This document shows positions 19,089-28,664 of a stretch of 64,000 nucleotides of DNA, piece after piece. The notes under the pieces are model-generated. The model was not told where the DNA came from. It made no database searches and saw nothing but the letters and a program-made list of their open reading frames with translations. Source of the DNA: Comamonas granuli NBRC 101663 (GTDB taxonomy: Bacteria > Pseudomonadota > Gammaproteobacteria > Burkholderiales > Burkholderiaceae_C); assembly GCF_000739995.1 (NCBI RefSeq), contig NZ_BBJX01000002.1:186001-250000 (forward strand), written 5' to 3'. Every line of letters begins with the position of its first letter. Positions within the stretch are counted from its first letter, which is position 1. A program made the position numbers and the translations under genes.

Positions 19089-19138
19089 TGGCTGCAGCGC
19101 TTGCCAGTCAAGCGCTATAAGCTATTTAAATAATAGCA
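19089..19138. repeat. Dispersed comamonad hairpin repeat, copy D
   Basis: AGCGCTTG (19096-19103), loop CCAGT, CAAGCGCT (19109-19116), then ATAAGCTATTTAAATAATAG. It fills the gap between dinG and the exonuclease gene. Confidence 0.78.
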
Positions 19139-19140
19139 AC

Positions 19141-21330
19141 TCATGCACCCGCCTGGCGCTGCTGCAGCGCAAAGGGCGGCAGGCCCGCGAGCAGCCGCTG
19201 GCCGTAGCCGGTGCGCACCAGGCGCTTGTCGTAGCAGTACACATGCGCCTGGTCCTCCTCGGTGCGGATGGCACGGCCCACCCACTGCGCCAGGCGCATG
19301 GCGGTGGCGGGCACCACGAGTTCGCTGAACGGGTCGCGCCCGGCGCCGCGCAGCCATTCGGCGCGCGCTTCGCCCACCGGGTCGTCGGGCGGGGCAAACG
19401 GCAGCTTGGTGATGAACAGCGATTCGCACAGGCGCCCGGGCAGGTCCAGCCCCTCGCCGAAGGACTGCATGCCGAAGATGATGGACGGCTGGCCCTGCGC
19501 CACGCGCTCGCGGTGCAGGGCCAGCAGTTGCTGGCGCGGCCACTGGTTCTGCACCAGCACCACGGCGCGCAGGGCGGTGGGCAGTAGGTCCACGGCCTGG
19601 CGCATCTGCTCGCGCGAGGTGAACAGCACCAGCGCGCCGGCGGGCACCTGCGCCAGGTCGGCCAGCAGCGCCGCGGCCATCTCGGCCGTGTAGGCCGTGG
19701 CATCGCGCGGGTCGGCGCGCGTCTGCACGGCCACCAGCTGGCCCTGGCGCGCGTAGTCGAAGGGGCTGGGCACCTGCAGCGTGGTCACGGCCTCGTCGCC
19801 GTGCAGGCCGCTTTCGCGCAGGAAGAAGTCGAACTGCCCGCAGCCCGTGAGCGTGGCCGAGGTGAGCACGGCGCCGCGCACCGCCGACCACAGGTGCTGG
19901 CGCAGCGTGCTGCCGGGCAGCACGGGGCTGGCGTGCGCGCGCAGGACGATGAAGTCCCCCTCCAGCGCCAGCGTGAACCACTTGGCCGCGGGGGCGGCGC
20001 CTGCGGGCGCGTCCTGCAGCAGCAACTGGGCGCAGGCGTGCACGCCTTCGAGGCGCGGCGCCAGCGCGCCCACCTGGGCGTAGAGCTGCGCGAGGCGGCG
20101 CGCCTCGGCCGGGGTGTCGCGCATGGCCGCGCGCAGCGCCTTGGCGATGGCGCGCAGCACCTCCAGCAGGCCGCCCGCGTGGTGGGCGACCTGGCCCAGC
20201 GGTTCGCCCAGCGCCTCGGGCAGCCGCCCCTCGGGCAGGCGCACGCGCGTGGGCGTGCCCGCCAGCGCCGCCCGGCCCGGCGCGGGTGCGCGCAGCGGCT
20301 CGGCGTACACGTCCAGCACCAGGCGCGCCAGGTCCTGCAGCGCGGCGCGCAGGCGCGCCGCGTGCTGCGGCACGTCGGCGATGGCCTCCACCTCCATGAG
20401 CTGGCCGATGCGCAGTGCGCGGCTGGCGAGCTTGTCGATCCAGCCCAGGCGCGACAAATCCATCTCGCAGCCGAACTGCGCCAGCGCCGTGGCCGGCAGG
20501 TGGTGCGCCTCGTCGATCACGAGCAGGCAGTTGTCCAGCTCGGGCAGCAGCCGCGCGCCCAGGGACGACAGCAGCAGATCGTGGTTGGCCACGATGACCT
20601 GCGCCGCGACCAGCTCTTTGCGCCGCTCGAAATAGCTGCACTGGTGGAATACGGGGCAGTGCTTGCCCGTGCAGGTGTGGGCGTCGGCGGCCACAGGGCT
20701 CCAGAGCTCGGGCTCGGGCGGGCTGGGCAACTGGTCGCGGTCGCCATCCCACTGGCCGCTGGCCAGGGCGTCGGCCAGGTGGATGTAGAACGGCATGCGC
20801 TCGGCCTGCCCTGGCGGCGCTGCGCCTGGCGTGCGCTGCGCCTGGCGCTGGTCCATGGCCTCGGGGGCGAGCAGGTCGTCGGGGATGTCCTCGTCCTCGT
20901 GGGCCGCGCCGCTGGCCAGGCGTTCGAGCTTGAGCTTGCACACATAGCGCCCGCGCCCCTTGGCCAGGGCAAAGGCAAAGGGCTGCGCCATGTGCCGCGC
21001 CAGCGCGGGCAGGTCCTTGTGCACCAGTTGCTCCTGCAGCGCCACCGTGGCGGTGGAGATCAGCACGCGCGTGCCGCGTGCCAGCGCCACGGCGATGGCG
21101 GGCACGCTGTAGGCCAGCGACTTGCCCACGCCCGTGCCCGCCTGCACCACGGCGATGGCGCGCGCGGGCGCCTCGCTGCCCTCGGCCTTGCCCAGCGTGG
21201 CCTGGCTGAAGGTGCGCGCCACCTGTGCGGCCATGCTGCGCTGGCCTGCGCGCGGGCGAAAGCCGGCGCTGGCCTGCACCACAGCGTCGAATTGCTGCAG
21301 GGCCTCATCGGCCCAGGGGGAGGGATCCAT
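19141..21330 (-). CDS. dinG: ATP-dependent DNA helicase DinG
   Basis: 729 residues from the ATG at 21330 (MDPSPWADEALQQFD); the frame stays open upstream, but that stretch has no similarity. A superfamily 2 XPD-like 5'-3' helicase: Walker A VQAGTGVGKSLAYS (about residues 57-70), DEAH box VIDEAHHLP, and four iron-sulfur cysteines (YVCK, then TCTGKHCPVFHQC). C-terminal motifs SFGEGLDLPG and VGRAIRTEEDQ complete the helicase. DinG unwinds D-loops, R-loops and G4 DNA in repair. No clear LexA box was seen in the 240-base upstream gap. Confidence 0.95.
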   Translation of the reverse strand: MDPSPWADEALQQFDAVVQASAGFRPRAGQRSMAAQVARTFSQATLGKAEGSEAPARAIAVVQAGTGVGKSLAYSVPAIAVALARGTRVLISTATVALQEQLVHKDLPALARHMAQPFAFALAKGRGRYVCKLKLERLASGAAHEDEDIPDDLLAPEAMDQRQAQRTPGAAPPGQAERMPFYIHLADALASGQWDGDRDQLPSPPEPELWSPVAADAHTCTGKHCPVFHQCSYFERRKELVAAQVIVANHDLLLSSLGARLLPELDNCLLVIDEAHHLPATALAQFGCEMDLSRLGWIDKLASRALRIGQLMEVEAIADVPQHAARLRAALQDLARLVLDVYAEPLRAPAPGRAALAGTPTRVRLPEGRLPEALGEPLGQVAHHAGGLLEVLRAIAKALRAAMRDTPAEARRLAQLYAQVGALAPRLEGVHACAQLLLQDAPAGAAPAAKWFTLALEGDFIVLRAHASPVLPGSTLRQHLWSAVRGAVLTSATLTGCGQFDFFLRESGLHGDEAVTTLQVPSPFDYARQGQLVAVQTRADPRDATAYTAEMAAALLADLAQVPAGALVLFTSREQMRQAVDLLPTALRAVVLVQNQWPRQQLLALHRERVAQGQPSIIFGMQSFGEGLDLPGRLCESLFITKLPFAPPDDPVGEARAEWLRGAGRDPFSELVVPATAMRLAQWVGRAIRTEEDQAHVYCYDKRLVRTGYGQRLLAGLPPFALQQRQAGA

Positions 21331-21571
21331 AGGGAAGGAAGTGTGGCACAGGGGGCAGGCGGGGCCTGGAGCATGGGCACTGACCTGGGTTTTTATACAT
21401 GGTACCGCCACGGCCCCGGCTGCGCGGGCTGCGGGATTTCCGGCATGCCTGGGCCCGGCACGAAAAGGTAGACTGCGGCGCTTTGGCGGGCCTTGCGTGG
21501 GCCCGTGGCGGCTGCCCCGCGCGAGTCGGGGCGCCCTGGCGTTCTGCCCGCTGTCCCTTGAGGTTTTGCAC

Positions 21572-23506
21572 ATGTTTCACAAATTCCGTCTCTGGGCCAA
21601 GATCATGGTGGTGATGGGCATCGCCATCGGTGGCGTGGGCGCGGTCCTGACCTTCACCAACCTGGCGAACATGACCCGCCTGGTGCATTCCGCCGAGCGC
21701 AGTGCGCTCGACGCGCATCTCAAGGCCATCAACAACGCCATTGCCGCGGAAAACCGCACCGCCGAGGCGCTGAGCGCCCTGGTGGCGCAGATGCCGCTGG
21801 TGCAGGAGAAGTTCGACAGCGGCGACCGCAAGGCCCTGGCGGACCTGTTCGTGCCGGCCTTCAAGACCCTGGCCCAGGACTACGGGGTCGAGCAGTTCCA
21901 GTTCCACACGCCGCCGGCCACCTCCTGGCTGCGCGTGCACATGCCGCAGAAGTTTGGCGACGATCTCTCGTCCTTCCGCTTCACCGTGGTGGCCGCCAAC
22001 CAGGCGCAAAAGCCGGTGCGCGGGCTCGAGGGCGGCGTCGCCGGGCTGGGCGCGCGCGGCATCGTGCCCGTGCAGCACCACGGCAAGCACCTGGGAACGG
22101 TGGAGTTCGGCATGGGCTTTGGCCAGCCGTTCTTCGATCATTTCAAGCAGCAGAACGGCGTCGACGCCGGCCTGCACCTGCTCGACAAGGCCAGCAACGG
22201 CTTCAAGACCCTGGCGGCCACCTACGGCAAGGAGCCGCTGCTCGATGGCGCCACGCTCGCGCGGGCCATGGCGGGCGAGCCGCAGCTCGACCACCGCAGC
22301 CTCCAGGACAAGCCCCTGGCCATCTACGCCGCGGCCGTGAAGGACTTTTCCGGCAAGCCCATCGGCGTCATCGAGATCGCCATGGACGCCAGCGCCTTCC
22401 AGTCCTCGCTGGACGCCTCGCGCACCACGGCGCTGGTCGTGGGCGTGGCCTCCATCCTGCTGGGCATGGTGTTGGCGCAGTGGATGGCGCGCCACATCAT
22501 CGGCCGGCTGCAGACCGTGGCCACGGGCGTGGAACACGTGGCGCGCGGCGACCTGTCGAGCACCATCGCCGTGCCCGGCGTCGACGAGGTGGCCGACCTG
22601 GCCGCCGCCACGCGTGCCATGCAGGACAAGCTGCGCGCGCTGGTCGCCGAGGTCAGCGGCAACGCGGCCCGCGTGCATGCGGCGGCGCAGGAGATCACCG
22701 GCGCCGTCGAGGGGCAGGCGGCCACGTCCACGCAGATGTCCTCCTCCGTGGCCGAGATCACCACGACCATGGAGGAGCTCTCGGCGTCCTCCACGCAGAT
22801 CGCCGACCACTCGCGCTCCGTGGTGGACATCGCCAACCAGACGCTGGAGGGCTCGCGCAAGGGCTCCGAGGCCATGCAGACCGTGCTCGGGCGCATGAAC
22901 GACATCCGCAACGACAACCAGCACAGCCTGCAGGAGATCGTCGCTCTGGGCGCCAAGTCCAAGCAGATCAGCCGGGTGATGGAGCTCATCAACACCGTGG
23001 CCGACCAGACCAAGCTCATCGCCTTCAACGCCGCGCTGGAGGCGTCCAGCGCGGGCGAGGCGGGCAAGCGCTTTTCCGTGGTGGCGGGCGAGATCCGCCG
23101 CCTGGCCGACAGCGTGACCGACTCCACGCGCGAGATCGAGGCCAAGATCAGCGAGATCCAGGACTCCATCGCGCGCCTGGTGATCACCTCCGAGAAGGGG
23201 GCCACCGGCATTGCGGCGGGCCTGAGCGCGAGCGCCCACGCCACCGAGCGCCTCAACGACATCGTGAGCGCCGCCAGCCACACGAGCAGCGCCGCGCAGC
23301 AGATCTCGCTGTCCACGCAGCAGCAGAAGACGGCCAGCAGCCAGGTCGTGATCGCCCTGCGCGAAATCGTCACCGCCAGCTCGCACACGGCGCAGTCCAT
23401 CACCCGCATTTCGCAGGTGAGCAAGGAGATGTCCCAGCTCTCGGCGCGCCTGGACGAGCTGGTGCACCAGTTCAAGCTGGGCGCGCCCCCGGCCGGCCAG
23501 GCCTGA
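21572..23506 (+). CDS. Methyl-accepting chemotaxis protein with periplasmic Cache-like sensor
   Basis: 644 residues from the ATG at 21572; first gene of a chemosensory operon. TM1 is at about residues 10-30, the periplasmic sensor about 31-285 resembles single-Cache domains (the segment VPVQHHGKHLGTVEFGMGFGQPFFDHFKQQNGVDAGLHLLD is typical), TM2 is about 286-308, and a HAMP domain follows to about 360. The signalling tip is VADQTKLIAFNAALEASSAGEAGKRFSVVAGEIRRLADSV. No C-terminal NWETF-type pentapeptide for CheR/CheB tethering is present. The adjacent CheA, CheW and diguanylate cyclase genes indicate it feeds a Wsp-like pathway rather than flagellar motors. Confidence 0.93.
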   Translation: MFHKFRLWAKIMVVMGIAIGGVGAVLTFTNLANMTRLVHSAERSALDAHLKAINNAIAAENRTAEALSALVAQMPLVQEKFDSGDRKALADLFVPAFKTLAQDYGVEQFQFHTPPATSWLRVHMPQKFGDDLSSFRFTVVAANQAQKPVRGLEGGVAGLGARGIVPVQHHGKHLGTVEFGMGFGQPFFDHFKQQNGVDAGLHLLDKASNGFKTLAATYGKEPLLDGATLARAMAGEPQLDHRSLQDKPLAIYAAAVKDFSGKPIGVIEIAMDASAFQSSLDASRTTALVVGVASILLGMVLAQWMARHIIGRLQTVATGVEHVARGDLSSTIAVPGVDEVADLAAATRAMQDKLRALVAEVSGNAARVHAAAQEITGAVEGQAATSTQMSSSVAEITTTMEELSASSTQIADHSRSVVDIANQTLEGSRKGSEAMQTVLGRMNDIRNDNQHSLQEIVALGAKSKQISRVMELINTVADQTKLIAFNAALEASSAGEAGKRFSVVAGEIRRLADSVTDSTREIEAKISEIQDSIARLVITSEKGATGIAAGLSASAHATERLNDIVSAASHTSSAAQQISLSTQQQKTASSQVVIALREIVTASSHTAQSITRISQVSKEMSQLSARLDELVHQFKLGAPPAGQA

Positions 23507-23518
23507 CGCAGGACGCCC

Positions 23519-24598
23519 ATGGGCAGTATCCGCGTCGTCATCGCCGACGACAGCAGCCTGGCCCGCGGGCTGCTGCGCGCCATCCTCGAAGGCGAGGATG
23601 GCATCGAGGTCGTCGGCGAGGCGGCCAACGGCCGCCAGGCCGTCGAGCTGGTGCGCGCGCTGCGGCCCAGCCTGGTGACCATGGACCTGGAGATGCCCGT
23701 CATGGGCGGGCTGGAGGCCATCGAGGACATCATGTGCACGCGCGCCGTGCCCATCCTCGTGGTCAGCAGCGTGGCCGATGCCCACCGCGCGCTCGACGCC
23801 GTGGCGCGCGGGGCGCTCGAAGTCGTCGCCAAGCCCGACACCTCGCCCGAGGCGGCGGCGCACCTGGTGTCCAAGGTGCGCTTGCTGGCCGGCGTCTCCG
23901 TGATCACGCGCCTGCGCCCGCGCACGGCCACCCCCGGCGCTGCCATGCGGCCTGCGCCCGCGCCCTGCGCGCCGGCAGACACGCCGGCCGCGGCCGGCAC
24001 GGCCTTCCCCCGGGTCTTCGCCATCGCCTCGTCCACGGGCGGGCCGCAGGCCCTGGCCGAGATCCTGCCGGCGCTGCCGCAGGGCTTTGCCTGTCCGGTG
24101 CTGGTGGCGCAGCACATCTCCGACGGCTTTGCGCAGGGCATGGCCGACTGGCTGGGCTCGCTGTGCAAGCTGCCGGTGCGCCTGGCGCGCGATGGCGAGC
24201 CGCTCGCGGGCGGGACCATCCACATCGCGCCGTCCGAGCACCACCTGGCGGTCGGCGCGGCGCAGCGCCTGGTGCTGCGCGCGCGCGCGCCGGGCGATCT
24301 CTACCGCCCGTCCTGCGACGTGCTGCTGGCGTCCGTGGCGGCGGCCTTCGGCGCGCGCGCCACGGGCATCATCCTCACCGGCATGGGGCACGACGGCGCC
24401 GCCGGGCTGGCCGCGATCCGCGCCGCGGGCGGCAGCACCCTGGCCCAGGACGAGGCCAGCTCGGTCATCTTCGGCATGAACCGCGTCGCCATCGAGCGCG
24501 GCGCGGTGCAGCGCGTGCTGCCCCTGTCGGCCATGGCCGCGGCCATGCTCGACCAGGTGCGCCCGGTGCCCGGCGCCGCACCGGGGAGCGCGCCATGA
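23519..24598 (+). CDS. cheB: CheB-type protein-glutamate methylesterase response regulator
   Basis: 359 residues: receiver domain 1-125 (VIADDSS, phosphoacceptor Asp in LVTMDLEMPVMGG), a Pro/Ala linker, then methylesterase domain about 165-350. Catalytic residues are visible: Ser in AIASSTGGPQ, His in VAQHIS and Asp in ILTGMGHDGAAG. It removes methyl groups from the MCP to reset sensitivity; in Wsp systems this is WspF, whose loss locks c-di-GMP production on. It starts 12 bases after the MCP gene and its stop overlaps the cheR start (ATGA). Confidence 0.94.
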   Translation: MGSIRVVIADDSSLARGLLRAILEGEDGIEVVGEAANGRQAVELVRALRPSLVTMDLEMPVMGGLEAIEDIMCTRAVPILVVSSVADAHRALDAVARGALEVVAKPDTSPEAAAHLVSKVRLLAGVSVITRLRPRTATPGAAMRPAPAPCAPADTPAAAGTAFPRVFAIASSTGGPQALAEILPALPQGFACPVLVAQHISDGFAQGMADWLGSLCKLPVRLARDGEPLAGGTIHIAPSEHHLAVGAAQRLVLRARAPGDLYRPSCDVLLASVAAAFGARATGIILTGMGHDGAAGLAAIRAAGGSTLAQDEASSVIFGMNRVAIERGAVQRVLPLSAMAAAMLDQVRPVPGAAPGSAP

Positions 24599-26055
24599 GC
24601 CGCCTGGACCTGGCCCCCTTCCAGGCGCTGGTCAAGCAGCGCTGCGGCCTGCAGTTCGATGGCGACGGCCAGGCCAAGCTCGCCCAGGCGCTGCAGGAGC
24701 GCTGCGCGGCGCTGGGCCTGGCGCAAGAGGCCTACCTCTCCTGCCTGGAGCGCAGCGCGGGCGAATTCCAGGAGCTGGTGAACCTGCTCACCATCAACGA
24801 GACCTATTTCTTCCGCGAACCCGAGCAGATCCGCCTGCTGGTCCACCGCCTGGTGCCGCGCCTGCTCGCGCGCAACGGCGGCCAGGGGCGGCTGCGCATC
24901 CTCTCGGCGGGCTGCTCCACGGGCGAGGAGCCGTATTCGCTGGCGATTGCGCTGCTCGAGCATTACGGCGAGGCGGCGGCGCAGTGGTTCACCCTGGTGG
25001 GGGCCGACATCGACAGCCGCGCGCTGGCGCGCGCGCGCGCCGCCACCTATTCCGACTTCTCCTTCCGCGGCGTGCCCGAGGCCCTGCGCCAGCGCTATTT
25101 CGAGCGCACGCGCCAGGGCTGGCGCCTGGCACCGGCCGTGCGCCGGCTCGTGGAATTCCACGAGTGCAATCTGCTGGACCCGCCGCGCGAGCCCGCGCTG
25201 CAGGGCTGCGACGTCATCTTCTTCCGCAACGTCTCGATCTACTTCGACCTGCCCACGCGCCGGCGCATCCAGCAGCACCTGGCGCAACTGCTCAAGGACG
25301 ACGGCATCCTCGTGATCGGCGTCGCGGAAACCCTGGCCAACAACCTGGGCGTGCTGCCCCTGGTGGAGGAGGACGGGCTGTTCTACTTCGCCCAGGGCCA
25401 GCCGCCGCTGCTGCCCCCGGCCAGCGTGCCGGAGCCCCGGCCCGCACCATCGGCGCGCGCTGCGCCGCCGCCCGTGCCGCCGCCACCGCTCACCCTGCCC
25501 GAGGGCTGGGTGAGCGCCCCGCAGCGCACGCCCGGGCAGGCGGCGCTCGCGCAGGCCCGCCAGGCGGTGCAGGACAAGCGCTACGCCGCCGCCCTGCCGC
25601 AGCTCGACGCCGTGCTGGCGGACGCACCCGAGCACACCGAGGCGCGCCTGCTCAAGGCCTATGTGCTGCTCGAGCGCAAGGAGTTCGACGCCGCCATGGC
25701 CCTGGCGCGCGCGGTGCTGGAGGCGCATGCCTGGTCCGTGGACGCCTGCATGCTGCTGGGCCTGGCGGCCAAATGGAGCGGCAGCGCCGACGAGGCCATG
25801 CGCTGGTTCCGGCAGGCCATTTACGCCCACCATGCCTGCTGGCCGGCGCATTACTTCCTGGCCGACCTGCAGCGCGCGGGCGGTGCGCTGGAGCAGGCGC
25901 GGCGCACCTGGCGCGTGGTGCTGCAACTGCTCTCGGGCGCGGCGCCCGACACCGGCATCCGCCATCTGCCGCTGGACCTGCCCGCCAGCGAAATCCGCTT
26001 CCTCTGCACCCGCCACCTCGCCCAGGCGGGCGCCGGCGCTGCGGGGCCGGGCTGA
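24595..26055 (+). CDS. cheR: CheR-type methyltransferase with C-terminal TPR domain (WspC-like)
   Basis: 486 residues. CheR N-terminal helices 1-75, then the SAM-dependent methyltransferase domain about 80-270 with LLTINETYFFREPEQ, the SAM-binding motif LSAGCSTGEEPYSLAI and IFFRNVSIYFD. A Pro-rich linker leads to TPR-like helices (about 320-470) such as EARLLKAYVLLERKEFDAAMALARAVLE. CheR-TPR fusions are known as WspC in Pseudomonas. It methylates the receptor glutamates using SAM. Translation is coupled to cheB by a 4-base overlap. Confidence 0.93.
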   Translation: MSRLDLAPFQALVKQRCGLQFDGDGQAKLAQALQERCAALGLAQEAYLSCLERSAGEFQELVNLLTINETYFFREPEQIRLLVHRLVPRLLARNGGQGRLRILSAGCSTGEEPYSLAIALLEHYGEAAAQWFTLVGADIDSRALARARAATYSDFSFRGVPEALRQRYFERTRQGWRLAPAVRRLVEFHECNLLDPPREPALQGCDVIFFRNVSIYFDLPTRRRIQQHLAQLLKDDGILVIGVAETLANNLGVLPLVEEDGLFYFAQGQPPLLPPASVPEPRPAPSARAAPPPVPPPPLTLPEGWVSAPQRTPGQAALAQARQAVQDKRYAAALPQLDAVLADAPEHTEARLLKAYVLLERKEFDAAMALARAVLEAHAWSVDACMLLGLAAKWSGSADEAMRWFRQAIYAHHACWPAHYFLADLQRAGGALEQARRTWRVVLQLLSGAAPDTGIRHLPLDLPASEIRFLCTRHLAQAGAGAAGPG

Positions 26056-26066
26056 GGACCCCGACC

Positions 26067-28271
26067 ATGGCGATCGACATCCAGAAATTCGTGGCCCGCT
26101 TCGTCGAAGAGGCGCGCGACCACCTCAGCCGCCTGGACGAGGGCCTGGCCGCCTTGGAGGCCGGCAGCGCGGATGCGGAGGCGATCAACGCCATCTTCCG
26201 CTCGGCGCACACCATCAAGGGCTCCTCGCGCATGCTGCGGCTCACCGCCGTCACCGAGCTGGCGCACCGGCTCGAAGACGTGCTGGGCGCCTTGCGCGAG
26301 GGCAGCGTGGCGTTTTCCGCCCCGCTGGCGCAATTGCTCTACCGCGCGCTGGACCAGCTCGCGGCCCTGGTGGACCGGCTCAGCCAGGGCGAAGCCGCCG
26401 CCACCCTGCCCCCGCCCGATCCCGCGCTGTGCCAGGCGCTGGCCCAGGCCGCCGGCGGCGCTGCCGGCGCGGAGCCGGCGTCGGCACCCAGCACGCCGCC
26501 GAGCGTGCCGCCCGAGACGCCGCCCCCCGCTCCCGGGGCTGCGGGCGCCGCGCCCCCCGTGCCCGCGCCCGCGGCGGCAGAGCCGGCGCCGCCCGAGCCC
26601 CGCCTCAAGGCCGCCGAGACCGTGCGCGTGCGCCTGGCCAAGCTCGACGAGCTCATCAAGCTCATGGGCGAGGTGGTCTCCAGCCACGCGCGCATGCGCC
26701 AGCGCCTGGCCGACGTGCAGGCGCTGCAGCGCGACATGGCGGGCCTGCTGGACGATGCGGCGGCGCAGCGCCTGCACCAGTTCGCGCGCGCGCTCAAGGA
26801 CGACGTGCAGGCGCAGGAAACCCTGATGGACGAGCTGCACGACAAGACGCTGATCATGCGCATGCTGCCGCTGGCCATCGTCTTCGAGCCCGCGGCGCGC
26901 CTGGTGCGCGAGCTGGCGCGCTCGGTGGGCAAGCAGGTGGAATGCACGGTCAGCGGCACGGAGATCGAGCTCGACCGGCAGATGATCGACAAGCTCTCCG
27001 ACCCCATCATCCACCTCATCCGCAACGCCATCGACCATGGCATCGAGCCGCCCGCGCAGCGCAGCGCCGCGGGCAAGCCCGCGCAGGGCCGCCTGCGCCT
27101 GTCGGCGCGCCAGGATGGTGGCTGGGTGGTCATCGACATCGCTGACGACGGCGGCGGCATCCCCGTGCCGGCGGTGCGCGAGAAGGCCGTGAAGAAGGGC
27201 CTGCTCAGCGCCGAGAAGGCCGCCGCGCTCAGCGACCAGGAGGCCATCGACCTGATCTTCCTGCCCGGCTTCTCGACCAGCCACATCATCACCGACCTCT
27301 CGGGCCGGGGCGTGGGCATGGACGTGGTCAAGCAGACCGTGCTGGACGAGCTGCAGGGCTCCGTCGGCGTGCAGACCCGGCCCGGCGCGGGCACCACCTT
27401 CTCGCTGCGCCTGCCGCTGTCGCTGGCCATGATGCGCGTGCTGCTCGTCCAGGCCCAGGGGCAGCCCTTCGGCTTCACGGCGCAGTACGTGACCGAGCTG
27501 CTGCGCCTGCCTGCCAGTGCGCTGCTGCAGGTGGCCGAGCGCCAGGCCGTCATCATCCGCAACGAGTTCGTTCCCGTGGTGCCGCTGGCCGAGCTGCTGC
27601 ACATGCCGCCCCCGCCGCGCCAGCCCGGGCACGGCGGCGAGCGCCAGGACGGCATGCTGCTGGTGGTGCTGCAGGTGCGCCACGAGAAGATGGCCGTGCG
27701 CGTGGACTGCCTGCTCGACGAGCGCGACATGGTCATCAAGCCCCTGCCCGCCCACCTGCGCCGGCTGCCGCTGGTCTCGGGCATGGTCACCACCGGCCGC
27801 AGCGAACTGGTCAGCGTGCTGCACGCCCCGGCGCTGCTGGAGCAGGCGCGGCGGCTGCGCGGCGCGGCGGCCTCCGCGGGGCCGGCGCAGGCGCAGGCCC
27901 CGGAGCCCTACCGCGTGCTGGTGGTGGACGATTCGCTCAACACGCGCGAGATCGAAAAGGACGTGCTGCAGGCCTATGGCTACCATGTCACGCTGGCCGA
28001 GGACGGCGTGGACGGCCTGCGCAAGGCCATGGAGGGCGATTTCGACGCCATCCTCACCGACGTGGAAATGCCGCACATGGATGGCTTCACCCTGACCGCG
28101 CAACTGCGCCAGCAGGAGAAGTACCGCGACACGCCCATCATCATCATCACCTCGCGCGAGAAGGAAGAGGACAAGCGGCGCGGCATGCAGGTCGGCGCGC
28201 ACGCCTACATCGTCAAGGGTGATTTTGACCAGAGCAATCTGGTGGATACGCTGCGCACCCTGCTGGGGTGA
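26067..28271 (+). CDS. cheA: Hybrid CheA histidine kinase with C-terminal receiver (WspE-like)
   Basis: 734 residues from the ATG at 26067. Hpt domain with phosphorylatable His48 in RSAHTIKGSS; Pro/Ala linker about 130-190; dimerisation and HATPase_c domain (HLIRNAIDHGIEPP, ADDGGGIP, SGRGVGMDVVK); CheW-like regulatory domain about 455-600; receiver domain from about 615 (VLVVDDSLNTREIEK, Asp in AILTDVEMPHMDG). The fused receiver is the hallmark of WspE/FrzE-type kinases outside flagellar chemotaxis and may act as phosphate sink or relay. No dedicated P2 CheY-binding domain was recognised. Confidence 0.95.
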   Translation: MAIDIQKFVARFVEEARDHLSRLDEGLAALEAGSADAEAINAIFRSAHTIKGSSRMLRLTAVTELAHRLEDVLGALREGSVAFSAPLAQLLYRALDQLAALVDRLSQGEAAATLPPPDPALCQALAQAAGGAAGAEPASAPSTPPSVPPETPPPAPGAAGAAPPVPAPAAAEPAPPEPRLKAAETVRVRLAKLDELIKLMGEVVSSHARMRQRLADVQALQRDMAGLLDDAAAQRLHQFARALKDDVQAQETLMDELHDKTLIMRMLPLAIVFEPAARLVRELARSVGKQVECTVSGTEIELDRQMIDKLSDPIIHLIRNAIDHGIEPPAQRSAAGKPAQGRLRLSARQDGGWVVIDIADDGGGIPVPAVREKAVKKGLLSAEKAAALSDQEAIDLIFLPGFSTSHIITDLSGRGVGMDVVKQTVLDELQGSVGVQTRPGAGTTFSLRLPLSLAMMRVLLVQAQGQPFGFTAQYVTELLRLPASALLQVAERQAVIIRNEFVPVVPLAELLHMPPPPRQPGHGGERQDGMLLVVLQVRHEKMAVRVDCLLDERDMVIKPLPAHLRRLPLVSGMVTTGRSELVSVLHAPALLEQARRLRGAAASAGPAQAQAPEPYRVLVVDDSLNTREIEKDVLQAYGYHVTLAEDGVDGLRKAMEGDFDAILTDVEMPHMDGFTLTAQLRQQEKYRDTPIIIITSREKEEDKRRGMQVGAHAYIVKGDFDQSNLVDTLRTLLG

Positions 28272-28291
28272 CGCCGAAGAAGGGACAGGAC

Positions 28292-28660
28292 ATGAAGATA
28301 CTGGTGGTGGATGACGATGCGCTGGCGGGCGAGATGACCGCCGCCGTGCTCGAAAGCCTGGGGCACGAGGCGGTGCTGGCAGACAACGGCATCGACGCCG
28401 CCGAGCGGCTCCAGGCCGACAGCGCCATCGCCCTGATCGTCAGCGACATGAACATGCCGCTGCTCAGCGGCATCGAGCTGTTCCGCGAACTGCGCGCCCA
28501 GGGCAGCACGCTGCCCTTCATCCTGCTCACCGGCGACGAGCCCGAGGGCCTGCTTGCGCAGGAGCCGCGCCTGGACGCCTGCCTGGCCAAGGATTTCACG
28601 CTGGAGGAGCGCCTGCCCGCGCTGCTGGCCGACGTGCTGGCCCGCCACGGCAAGGCGTGA
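28292..28660 (+). CDS. Single-domain response regulator (CheY-like)
   Basis: 122 residues from the ATG at 28292, preceded by AGGGACAGG; an upstream GTG at 28268 would overlap cheA but has no support. A lone receiver: acidic pair in VVDDDA, phosphoacceptor Asp in LIVSDMNMPLLSG, Thr in ILLTGD and Lys in CLAKDFT. It lacks an output domain, so it is a phosphate sink, relay or protein-binding switch for the CheA hybrid. It is followed after 4 bases by the Hpt-REC-REC-GGDEF gene. Confidence 0.92.
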   Translation: MKILVVDDDALAGEMTAAVLESLGHEAVLADNGIDAAERLQADSAIALIVSDMNMPLLSGIELFRELRAQGSTLPFILLTGDEPEGLLAQEPRLDACLAKDFTLEERLPALLADVLARHGKA

Positions 28661-28664
28661 GGCC

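Noticed and set aside
21331-21571. LexA (SOS) operator in the dinG-MCP gap
   Set aside because: No CTG-N10-CAG-type palindrome was found; only a scattered AT-rich patch near 21390-21400.
21305-24391. A 1028-codon open frame on the minus strand opposite the MCP and cheB genes
   Set aside because: Shadow of the real plus-strand genes; no recognisable domain and overlaps the true start of dinG.
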